From contig CAJFUL010000030.1 of the NCBI GenBank assembly GCA_904420245.1, positions 18,306 through 82,305 of the forward strand: a stretch of DNA of 64,000 nt. Reading direction: 5' to 3'. Below the pieces are notes generated by a model. It worked only from the letters and a program-made list of their open reading frames with translations, made no database searches and had not been told where the DNA came from. The DNA comes from Candidatus Paralachnospira avium. GTDB lineage: Bacteria; Bacillota; Clostridia; Lachnospirales; Lachnospiraceae. Shown piece by piece: positions 17,963 through 25,533 of the stretch. Position 1 is the first letter of the stretch. Every line of letters begins with the position of its first letter. Both the position numbers and the translations under genes were made by a program.

Positions 17963-18814
17963 TTATTTTACAGTTCTTCTGGCTGCCTCTACCACATGGC
18001 CCACCAGCACGGAAGTGGTCACAGCTCCTACGCCGCCGGGCACCGGAGTGATGGCCTCCACCACCGGTTCCACAGCCTGGTACTTCACATCGCCGCAGAG
18101 CTTGCCTTCTTCGTTGACGTTGATGCCGACGTCGATGACGATCTGGCCGGGAGCCACATACGTCTCATCGATGACGCCTGCCCGTCCCGCGGCCACCACC
18201 AGGATATCCGCCTCTCTGGTGACGGCAGGCATATCCTTGGTCCTGGTATGGCAGACGGTAACGGTGGCGTTCTTCTTGATGAGCATCATGGCCGCAGGCT
18301 TCCCTACCACCAGGCTCCGTCCTACCACCACCGCCTTCTTGCCCGTGCAGTCGATGCCGTAGTGATCCAGGATCTCCATGCAGGCCTGGGGTGTACAGGG
18401 CGGGAAGCCCTGGTCCGTGCCGGCGAACACGCCCACCATGGATCCGTCGGTGATGCCGTCCACATCCTTTTCCGGCTTCAGCGCCTTGATGACGGCCTCC
18501 TCGTCGATCTGGGAAGGCAGGGGACGGAAGATCAGGACTCCGTGGATCGAAGCGTCCTCATTGACCTTCTGGATGACTTCCATGAGCCCTTCCTGGCTCA
18601 CGTCAGCCGGAAGGACGAATTTCTCCACGGCGACTCCCAGCATATCGCACCGCTTTGTGGCGCCCCGTTCATAGGACAGATCATCGGGCCTCTCTCCCAC
18701 CCGGACGATGGCAAGAGTGGGGTTGACTCCCTTTTCCTTCAGAGCCGCCGCCTGCGCCTTGATCTTCTCATTGAGGGCCGCGGCAACTTCTTTTCCCAAA
18801 AGCTGTTTTGCCAT
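17963..18814 (-). CDS. folD: Methylene-THF dehydrogenase / methenyl-THF cyclohydrolase
   Basis: Cytosolic bifunctional enzyme interconverting formyl-, methenyl- and methylene-tetrahydrofolate in the methyl branch. The 283 residues match the family. Signatures include the N-terminal YERGATKRCDMLGV segment (catalytic Lys of the YxxxK motif appears as Y-E-R-G-A-T-K, and the following residue set should be checked), GILIFRPLPSQID, and the nucleotide-binding VVGRSLVVGKPAAMML and DIGINV-like DVGINVN. It is the last gene of the operon, 18 bp after fchA. Having both FolD and FchA means the cyclohydrolase step is duplicated. Confidence 0.96.
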   Translation of the reverse strand: MAKQLLGKEVAAALNEKIKAQAAALKEKGVNPTLAIVRVGERPDDLSYERGATKRCDMLGVAVEKFVLPADVSQEGLMEVIQKVNEDASIHGVLIFRPLPSQIDEEAVIKALKPEKDVDGITDGSMVGVFAGTDQGFPPCTPQACMEILDHYGIDCTGKKAVVVGRSLVVGKPAAMMLIKKNATVTVCHTRTKDMPAVTREADILVVAAGRAGVIDETYVAPGQIVIDVGINVNEEGKLCGDVKYQAVEPVVEAITPVPGGVGAVTTSVLVGHVVEAARRTVK

Positions 18815-18832
18815 TGAAACTTCCTCCTGTTT

Positions 18833-19462
18833 TTATTTAAGCCTTCCCAGAACGCTCTCAAACACCTGGTCGGCGATCTTCGTATATTTCTCCAGCATGG
18901 CGTCGGCCTTTTGGTTCAGCTCCTCCGCATACTCTCTGTTTTTCATGGATTTCGTATTGATATAGACGTTGAGGCTGGCGCCCTGGAGGGCCGCCTTGCA
19001 GAACACTGCGCCCACGCCGGCGTCGCTGATGGCCAGCGCCGAACCCTTGGCGGCAAACTCCACCAGAAGATCCAGGGCCTCGCAGCACTTTTCCATGATC
19101 TCCATGGGAACGGAGCAGGCGTCCTTTAAGACGATCTCCATGACTCTCGCCTTTTCCGCCTTCTCCTCCTCGGTCTCCCGGGGCATGCCGTAAGCTTTGG
19201 AAAGGGGCTCAAAGACCTCCGCATCCCGCTCCACCAGGGCCAGGAGCTCCTTCTGGAGCGTGTCCGCCTTGGACTTGAGCTGCCACATCTCCTCCTCTAC
19301 GTCCGCATACTTCTTCTTTCCCACAGTCAGGGACCCCACCATGTTTCCCAGGGCCGTTCCCACTGCTCCCACCAGGGCGCTGGCGCCGCCGCCGCCGGGA
19401 ACCGGCGCTTTGGATGCCAGGACCTCTACAAACTCATTGCACGGTACTGTTGAAAAACCCAT
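18833..19462 (-). CDS. fchA: Methenyl-THF cyclohydrolase, FTCD-cyclodeaminase family
   Basis: A 209-residue all-helical protein of the formiminotransferase-cyclodeaminase C-domain family. The opening NEFVEVLASKAPVPGGGGAS and GTALGNMVGSLTVGKKKY are diagnostic. In acetogens and purine degraders the stand-alone protein hydrolyses methenyl-THF. Location between folD and the acs genes supports this over a histidine-degradation role. It follows the DUF3786 gene by 16 bp. Confidence 0.92.
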   Translation of the reverse strand: MGFSTVPCNEFVEVLASKAPVPGGGGASALVGAVGTALGNMVGSLTVGKKKYADVEEEMWQLKSKADTLQKELLALVERDAEVFEPLSKAYGMPRETEEEKAEKARVMEIVLKDACSVPMEIMEKCCEALDLLVEFAAKGSALAISDAGVGAVFCKAALQGASLNVYINTKSMKNREYAEELNQKADAMLEKYTKIADQVFESVLGRLK

Positions 19463-19478
19463 TGCCTTTTACCTCCAT

Positions 19479-20144
19479 TCACTGCGGCTGCCGGGCCGCG
19501 AGCTCGCCGGCCAGCCTCTTCAAGGTTCCGATGGAAATGTCCCCCACTGCCGCCATATCCTCCCCGTGGAAGGCGGAGGCGAAATTGCCGGAGAACAGGA
19601 TCTGGGCGGAAGGCGGGAATTCCTCGTCTCCTTCCCAGATCATAAACTGAAGCTTCAGATCATCCAGGAAGAAAAATTCATACCCGGCGTCTCCCTGGGG
19701 GACCGGAGTCCCTCCCAGAGATTCCATGACCTGCCGGAAAGAATCCAGCTTAAAACCGAACGTATAGGCCAGCCGCTTTACGCAGCGGCCCTGAAAGACC
19801 TGGTTGTAGTGGTTCCCCCAGGGCATATCGGCATAGGCGTAGAAATCTCCCTTGAAAGGAGCCTTCTTTCCCTCCAGCAGATACCGGATCACCAGGATCT
19901 TGGTCTCCAGGTTGTCCAAAAGGGGCGCGTATCCGCCGTCCTCCTCCAGACAATGGGTCTCGAAATCCGGATAATGGACCGTATATCGTTTTCCCATCAG
20001 CGTCACGGAAAAGAGACCGGTTTTCGCATCGTAGGGAGCGCCGGAAACCTGGGACAAAAGGACGGGATCCGCTTCCCGGAACCGGGCCTTATAGGTTTCA
20101 AAGGGAACTCGTTCTTTTTGATTTTTTTCGTAAGGAATATTCAT
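19479..20144 (-). CDS. DUF3786 protein of the Wood-Ljungdahl cluster
   Basis: A 221-residue soluble protein of the DUF3786 family. Visible family features are HYPDFE near residue 75, the LVIRYLLEGK helix, and the C-terminal FMIWEGDEEFPPSAQILFSGN segment. No cofactor-binding motif is apparent. In other genomes the family travels with corrinoid-protein and acs genes. It lies 10 bp downstream of the corrinoid-protein activator acsV, suggesting a role in corrinoid iron-sulfur protein handling, but the function is unknown. A paralogue is at 53709-54314 in the accessory island. Confidence 0.82.
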   Translation of the reverse strand: MNIPYEKNQKERVPFETYKARFREADPVLLSQVSGAPYDAKTGLFSVTLMGKRYTVHYPDFETHCLEEDGGYAPLLDNLETKILVIRYLLEGKKAPFKGDFYAYADMPWGNHYNQVFQGRCVKRLAYTFGFKLDSFRQVMESLGGTPVPQGDAGYEFFFLDDLKLQFMIWEGDEEFPPSAQILFSGNFASAFHGEDMAAVGDISIGTLKRLAGELAARQPQ

Positions 20145-20154
20145 ATATCTTGTC

Positions 20155-22092
20155 CTATCTCACTTCTTCCTGGCGGACCGACGGGAACAGGGACGTATCG
20201 GTATGAGGGATAAAGCACGCCGCCACGAACTCATCCATATATCCTGGCGTCGTGGACAGCTCCATATACGTCATGCTCTTGGCCAGCTCATAGACCTTGC
20301 GTTCCGCTTCGCCGGACAGCAGCATGGCATAGGCGCCGGACAGGGAAGAATTACCGATGTAATGGAACTTTTCCAGCGGAATATCCGGGAGCATACCGAT
20401 CCCCACCGCGTTTTTCATGTTGATGCCGCTTCCGATGCCTCCGGCCACATAGACGTCATCCACCATGGAAACATCGAAATCCAGGGCGGTCAGAAGCGTC
20501 CGGATAGCCGAAAAGATGGCGCCCTTGGCCCGGATGAAGTTGTCGATATCCACTTCCGTGATCTCCACGTCCTTGACAGAGTCCGCCTCTTCCCGGAACG
20601 CCAGCACATAGCTTCCCATACCGTATTTGTCGTGACGGATCCGCTTCCCTTCCCGGATGAATTTCCCCTTGGGACTGATCATATTGCACCGGAACAGCTC
20701 GCTGATCACATCGATGAGACCGGAACCGCACAGGCCCACCGGCTTCTGACCCTCATCGCCCACCACTTTGAAGGAGGGCTCCATGGTCCCGGCATCGATG
20801 GTGCATGCTTCTATGGCCCCGTCGGTGGCCCTCATGCCGCAGCTGATGTCGCCGCCCTCGAAGGCAGGGCCGGCCGAGCAGGCGCAGCTCATCATAAAAT
20901 CCGAATTGCCGAAGACGATCTCGCCATTGGTGCCCAGATCGATGAAAATGGAAAATTCCGGCCTGTTCCAGATCATGCTGACCAGGGTGCCGGCTGTGAT
21001 GTCGCCGCCCACATAGCTGCCGATATTGGGCGCTACGATGATGTGGGCATCGGGGTTGATGTCGATCCCCAGATCATTGGCAAACAGAGAATTGGTCTTA
21101 AAAAAGACCGGGATATAGGGCTCGGTCCGAAGGGGCTCCGCGTTGAACCCGACAAACAGATGGTTCATGGTGGTGTTGGCCGCCACGCACATCCGGTAGA
21201 TCTGGGCAGGCTCCAGGCCGCAGGAAGCGCACATGGTGCGGACCAGGGGATTGATGGTCTCCTCTATGACCGCATCCTGGAGCTTCTTCTGGCCGCCCTC
21301 TTTCCTGGACTCGATGATCCGATTGATGACGTCGGCGCCGTACCGGATCTGCCCGTTTCCGGTGGTGGCCTTGGCCAGGATGTCTCCGTTCAGCATATCG
21401 ATGATCATGGCGGAGACCGTCGTCGTTCCGATGTCCACCACCAGGCCTCCTGCCCTGACATGCTCTTCCATGCCGTAGAGATCATAGACGAACACATCCC
21501 GGGAAGAACGCCTCACCACGCACTGGACCTGAAAATCATGCTCCCGCAGCTTGTCGGGAAGGACTTTTAAGACTGTATAGGGGACCCGCACATAGGGGAT
21601 CCCGGTGGCCGCCGCCAAAGCCCGCTCCAGCCGTTCCACATCCGGCATGGTATCGTCCAGGGTCGGCGCAGCCATGGATACAGGAATAAGCTCCAGGCTG
21701 TTCTTCAGGGTGATCCCCGCCGCCTGCAGCTGTTCTTTCGTTTCCGTAAAGATCCGGATCTCCTCCGGAGAGCTCAGATCTGCCGCCTTCATCCTGCCCT
21801 TGTACGCGGAAGCGATGTCCGGCACCATCACTTCGATGTCCGACACCACTTTGCTGACGCAGGCGAGACGCCACCCCTCCGCATACTCTTCATCGGTGAT
21901 ATGACGGGTCTTCTGGGATTCCAGTTCGCCGGACAGAAGCTTTACCCGGCACTTCCCGCAGGCGGCGTTTCCGGAACAAGGGGCGTCGATAGCTACGTTT
22001 GTTTTTCTCGCTACCTCAAGAAGGTTTTCACCAGAAGCAGCGAAGGCAGTAATGCCCTCGCCGCTCTCAAACTTAAATATGATCTTGTGCAT
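20155..22092 (-). CDS. acsV: Reductive activator of corrinoid iron-sulfur protein (RACo)
   Basis: ATP-dependent reactivator that reduces inactive Co(II) corrinoid back to Co(I) in the corrinoid iron-sulfur protein. The 645 residues have an N-terminal plant-type [2Fe-2S] ferredoxin domain with C39, C45, C48 and C78, a linker, then an ASKHA ATPase domain (GGLVVDIGTTTVSAMIID as first phosphate loop; IFIDLGTNGEIVFG as second) of the DUF4445 type. It is placed 11 bp after acsE. The domain order matches the structurally studied Carboxydothermus protein. Confidence 0.95.
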   Translation of the reverse strand: MHKIIFKFESGEGITAFAASGENLLEVARKTNVAIDAPCSGNAACGKCRVKLLSGELESQKTRHITDEEYAEGWRLACVSKVVSDIEVMVPDIASAYKGRMKAADLSSPEEIRIFTETKEQLQAAGITLKNSLELIPVSMAAPTLDDTMPDVERLERALAAATGIPYVRVPYTVLKVLPDKLREHDFQVQCVVRRSSRDVFVYDLYGMEEHVRAGGLVVDIGTTTVSAMIIDMLNGDILAKATTGNGQIRYGADVINRIIESRKEGGQKKLQDAVIEETINPLVRTMCASCGLEPAQIYRMCVAANTTMNHLFVGFNAEPLRTEPYIPVFFKTNSLFANDLGIDINPDAHIIVAPNIGSYVGGDITAGTLVSMIWNRPEFSIFIDLGTNGEIVFGNSDFMMSCACSAGPAFEGGDISCGMRATDGAIEACTIDAGTMEPSFKVVGDEGQKPVGLCGSGLIDVISELFRCNMISPKGKFIREGKRIRHDKYGMGSYVLAFREEADSVKDVEITEVDIDNFIRAKGAIFSAIRTLLTALDFDVSMVDDVYVAGGIGSGINMKNAVGIGMLPDIPLEKFHYIGNSSLSGAYAMLLSGEAERKVYELAKSMTYMELSTTPGYMDEFVAACFIPHTDTSLFPSVRQEEVR

Positions 22093-22103
22093 GGATCCTC
22101 GCT

Positions 22104-22889
22104 TTATACTTCCAGGTAAGAATCTGCGTACAGAGTATCGTTGCGGATGATGTCGCAGGACTTGATGGTCTCCATCAGCCTCAGGTCATTGGGGTTCACG
22201 ATGGCGGAGGTCATACCCATCATCATAGCCATGGCGATCATGGCAGAGTCCATGATGGGACGGATATGCTTAGGCATACCGTTGGAGTTGTTGGAAAGGC
22301 CGCCGGTGGTCTTAAGACCCATGGCCGTCAGGTCGCCGATGAAGTGGAGCACGTCCATCTGCTTGTCCTGCATACCCTTGATGACGACGAACAGCGGATC
22401 GAACCAGATGTCGTCCTCGGAAAGACCAAGGGAAAGGCCTCTCTCCAGCAGAGTGGTGCAGTAGCCCATACGCTCGTCGTTGTCCGCGGCAATGCCTTCG
22501 CCGTTGCAGAGCGCGATGACGATGGCATCGTTGGCAGCTGCCAGGTCGATGTTCTCGATCCTGCCGGCAGCGTCGGCAGAGTTTACGATGGGTTTGCCCT
22601 TGGAACGGTTATATACGGAGATACCGGCTTCGATGGCCGCCTTATTGGAGGTATCCAGAGCCAGGGGCACGTTGTCGAAGTTGCTCTGAAGGAGCTGTAC
22701 GGCCCACTTCATCAGATCTTCGCCGTATCCTTCTGCAGGTCCGATGTTTACATCCAGATAAGTTGCGCCAGCATCCAGCTGAGCCTTTGCGCGGGCCAGG
22801 ATGGGTTCAGGATCCCTTGCTAAAAATGCCTTGTTCACAATGGGAGCCGTTGTGGAAAGTCTCTCGCCGATGGTAATGAATTTTGCCAT
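22104..22889 (-). CDS. acsE: Methyl-THF:corrinoid iron-sulfur protein methyltransferase
   Basis: Transfers the methyl group from 5-methyl-THF to Co(I) of the corrinoid iron-sulfur protein. It is a TIM-barrel pterin-binding enzyme of 261 residues, the expected length. Visible folate-binding features are YLDVNIGPAEG, PLALDTSNKAAIEAG, KPIVNSA and the LSNNSNGMPKHIRP segment with the conserved Asn. Located between acsC and acsV. Confidence 0.96.
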   Translation of the reverse strand: MAKFITIGERLSTTAPIVNKAFLARDPEPILARAKAQLDAGATYLDVNIGPAEGYGEDLMKWAVQLLQSNFDNVPLALDTSNKAAIEAGISVYNRSKGKPIVNSADAAGRIENIDLAAANDAIVIALCNGEGIAADNDERMGYCTTLLERGLSLGLSEDDIWFDPLFVVIKGMQDKQMDVLHFIGDLTAMGLKTTGGLSNNSNGMPKHIRPIMDSAMIAMAMMMGMTSAIVNPNDLRLMETIKSCDIIRNDTLYADSYLEV

Positions 22890-22922
22890 GTTCGTTTTTC
22901 TCCTTTTCTTGATGGTTATGGA

Positions 22923-24302
22923 TTACGCGTTCTGCATATCCTTTAAGAACTTCACAAGCTGGACAGCCTCGGTGGGGCCTACCACGATGTTCCATCCGGG
23001 GAGCTTGGACTCCAGATCGCCCTTCAGTACGGCAACCTTGCCGGGGATGATCAGAGTACGGTTCTTGATCTTGTTCTCAATATCGAATTCCTGGATATAC
23101 TTGGCAATGGAACCGGAAGAGAATTTGCCGGCTGCCCAGGAGGTCAGTACGGAAAGTCCGCCCGCGTCGCTGATCAGCAGGTTGCAGGGAACGCCGGAAC
23201 GCTCCAGCTCGCCGGATACCAGGAAGTAAGTCAGGGCGAAGTCCACGGTGGTCAGGCACACAGAGTTCTCGTCTGCCCCATTGATGGGATAGATGCCGGG
23301 CTCGATCCTGGGAGCCTTCTGAGGATCTGTGTACAGGTTCTGGCGCAGGCCGTAAAGAGGAAGCGCCATTGCGTAGGTCATCTCCTCCACGATCACGACA
23401 GAGCCGTATTTCATGGTGAATAAAGCTGCCAGAGCTGCCTGCATATGAGCGTCGCCGGAAGCCAGCTTGCCTACGTTCACAAGGCTGGGATATCCGAAGG
23501 TCCTGTCGCCGTCCTTGAGAGCCGCGCGGCGGATCAGGACGCCGTTGGCGAACGCATCCTTTACGGAAGCGGTGCCCAGATCCAGGATCAGGTTCTTATT
23601 GCCGGCCTTCTCCAGAGCAGCGACCGTATCATAGAGCTCCTCTACGGAAGCGCCGGATACGCCCAGCACAACTCCGGCCTCGGTGGCCAGTTTGTTCATG
23701 GCTTCATAGTTGGAAGCGTCTGCGCCGTTTAAAATGGGCTTCTTGTCCTTGCATACGTCGAGAGCAGCCTTCGCGCACGCCTCATCCTTTACATTGAGGA
23801 TCAGGGAACGTCCGGCAGCGTCTGCCTTCTTCACCAGCTCTGCGTATTTCTCGGGAGCAGTTCCTTCCGCGCAGTCCACAGCGATGAATTCCACATACAT
23901 CCTGTCGCCGATACGGTCGTAGTCGACGGCGGATACGGAAGCCAGCCTTGCGTCTACGGCAGCGTCATCCATGCAGGTGCATACGGTGGAAGCATACCTG
24001 GTCTTGTTGACAAAGGTCTTCTCATGACGGAACAGAACGGTCTCGCCGCCCAGGCTGTATTCCTTGTCGCTGTCCGTCTTGTTGTCTGCAAAGGGCTTTA
24101 CGCCGGCTTTGATGGTCTTCATGGGCGGTGCGGATGCCTCGGACAGGGTCGCAAGGGCTTCCTCACTCATATAAGGACACTGATCGATGGTCATGGCGCC
24201 CTGAGCCACCTTCATGGAAAAAGCCATGCAGGTAGGGCAGCCGCACTCTTTGCAGTTCTTTTTCGGCGTTAATTTAAAAATTGCAATACCATTTAATGCC
24301 AT
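22923..24302 (-). CDS. acsC: Corrinoid iron-sulfur protein, large (gamma) subunit
   Basis: Carries the [4Fe-4S] cluster and half of the B12 site of the methyl carrier between AcsE and ACS. In 459 residues the cluster motif is intact at C17, C20 (or C22), C25 and C42 (KKNCKECGCPTCMAF), followed by a TIM barrel and the C-terminal corrinoid-binding domain (PCNLLISDAGGLSVLTSWAAG). It lies 21 bp after acsD. The overall arrangement equals that of Moorella AcsC. Confidence 0.97.
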   Translation of the reverse strand: MALNGIAIFKLTPKKNCKECGCPTCMAFSMKVAQGAMTIDQCPYMSEEALATLSEASAPPMKTIKAGVKPFADNKTDSDKEYSLGGETVLFRHEKTFVNKTRYASTVCTCMDDAAVDARLASVSAVDYDRIGDRMYVEFIAVDCAEGTAPEKYAELVKKADAAGRSLILNVKDEACAKAALDVCKDKKPILNGADASNYEAMNKLATEAGVVLGVSGASVEELYDTVAALEKAGNKNLILDLGTASVKDAFANGVLIRRAALKDGDRTFGYPSLVNVGKLASGDAHMQAALAALFTMKYGSVVIVEEMTYAMALPLYGLRQNLYTDPQKAPRIEPGIYPINGADENSVCLTTVDFALTYFLVSGELERSGVPCNLLISDAGGLSVLTSWAAGKFSSGSIAKYIQEFDIENKIKNRTLIIPGKVAVLKGDLESKLPGWNIVVGPTEAVQLVKFLKDMQNA

Positions 24303-24323
24303 TGTTTTCTCCTCCTGTTTCTG

Positions 24324-25265
24324 TTAGCTTAAAGCCTGGATCATCTTGGAAACGGTTGCGATGGATGTGGGGTGCTTCAGGATCACTGCGTCAGAACCGC
24401 AGGTCAGGCAGGCAACAGCAGTTTCCACTTCCATATCGATCCCTCTCTCTTCCACGGGGCCCCATCCGGGAGCATCCTCTTCAGAAGCGCTGGCCTCTTT
24501 TACGGTCCAGGTCTCGGAAGAAATGGGAGTGATCACAGGCATCAGCAGGGAGTCGTCAGCCTGTCCCAGCGCTGCGGCCCTTACACGGTCCATGGTGGAG
24601 ATCACATAGTCAAAACCGTAGCCGGCAGCCGCGGAACCTACGTTCATGACGACTTTGCCCAGATCTACGCCCAGCTGCTTGATCAGCACGTTGAGCTGTT
24701 TTGCCAGGTTGATATCCACTGCGGACTCTGCGCCCACCAGCTGGTCATAAGCAAGACCTGCGGCAGCGGCGATATTCTTGTAATCTTCTTCTCTTGCGGA
24801 GAGGAGGAGCACATTCTTTCCCTGAAGGGCTTCCGCAACCTTGGGAAGAAGATCCGCATCCTTCTGCACATTCTTGCAGCCTTCTACTACCAGGGGAAGG
24901 TCAATGGCCTCGGAAACTTCTTTGGCCACAGCCACCAGATCCTCCACCGGCTTGTCAGCGCCGTTGGGATCTCCGCCCTCCAGCTTAAGTACTACGAAAT
25001 CCACTCCCTCAAAGGAAGCAGCTTTCTTCGCGATCTCCGCCACCGTGCTGCAGCCTTCATAGTAAGCTTTGATGCAGTCGGGCTCGCTCTCCAGACCCAT
25101 ATCGGAAATTTCGATCCCGATCTTGGCCGGATTGGCTGTAGGGCCGTCAAAGGTATAGAAGGGGAACGTATTTCCACCTCCGAGTTTTACGGTCTTGTCT
25201 CCTGTTCCCAGTTCGACCGTGCGGATTGTCGCGTTGAATTTCTGTAATTTCTTTGTAAACGGCAT
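24324..25265 (-). CDS. acsD: Corrinoid iron-sulfur protein, small subunit
   Basis: TIM-barrel partner of AcsC that caps the corrinoid. The 313 residues match the family: opening PFTKKLQKFNATIRTVELGTG (quoted in part), then the GGGNTFPFYTFDG segment, IGIEISDMGLES, and the C-terminal half with YDQLVGAESAVDINLAKQ. The start ATG at 25265 follows an AGGAGG site. It is separated from acsB by 266 bp of hairpin-rich DNA. Confidence 0.96.
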   Translation of the reverse strand: MPFTKKLQKFNATIRTVELGTGDKTVKLGGGNTFPFYTFDGPTANPAKIGIEISDMGLESEPDCIKAYYEGCSTVAEIAKKAASFEGVDFVVLKLEGGDPNGADKPVEDLVAVAKEVSEAIDLPLVVEGCKNVQKDADLLPKVAEALQGKNVLLLSAREEDYKNIAAAAGLAYDQLVGAESAVDINLAKQLNVLIKQLGVDLGKVVMNVGSAAAGYGFDYVISTMDRVRAAALGQADDSLLMPVITPISSETWTVKEASASEEDAPGWGPVEERGIDMEVETAVACLTCGSDAVILKHPTSIATVSKMIQALS

Positions 25266-25419
25266 TTCCTGCTCGCCTCCTTAAATATTTTGCTGTAGTT
25301 TATAACAGCACAGTCCGGGAATCCCCGTCCCGGGGACTCCCGCCGCGCTGTGAGATACCAGATCATATTGGAAAACCCTGTTTCGCGGCCTTTCCAAGAA
25401 TATACTCAGGATCCCCGCT

Positions 25420-25533
25420 TTCAAAGGTGCGTTCCGCACCGCGCCGCTTTCGCGGCGGCGGGGCTCCTTCGTTAAAGCCTCGCGGCAGCCAAATGTCCGC
25501 TCCGCGGCCGCTTGGCTGCCTTTCCGAGGCTTT
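25420..25533 (-). ncRNA. Hairpin cluster between acsB and acsD (3'-end/processing element)
   Basis: Three stem-loops are visible in the 266-bp acsB-acsD gap. The largest is 25474-25533: AAAGCCTCG and CGGCAGCCAA pair with TTGGCTGCC and CGAGGCTTT across a 19-base loop, and the stem includes part of the acsB stop codon. Next are CCGC-TTTC-GCGG near 25443-25457 and GGTGCG-TTC-CGCACC near 25429-25443. No T-run follows, so it more likely sets mRNA stability or partial termination, decoupling acsB (ACS) from acsDC levels. The rest of the gap (25266-25420) shows only an RBS. Confidence 0.55.
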
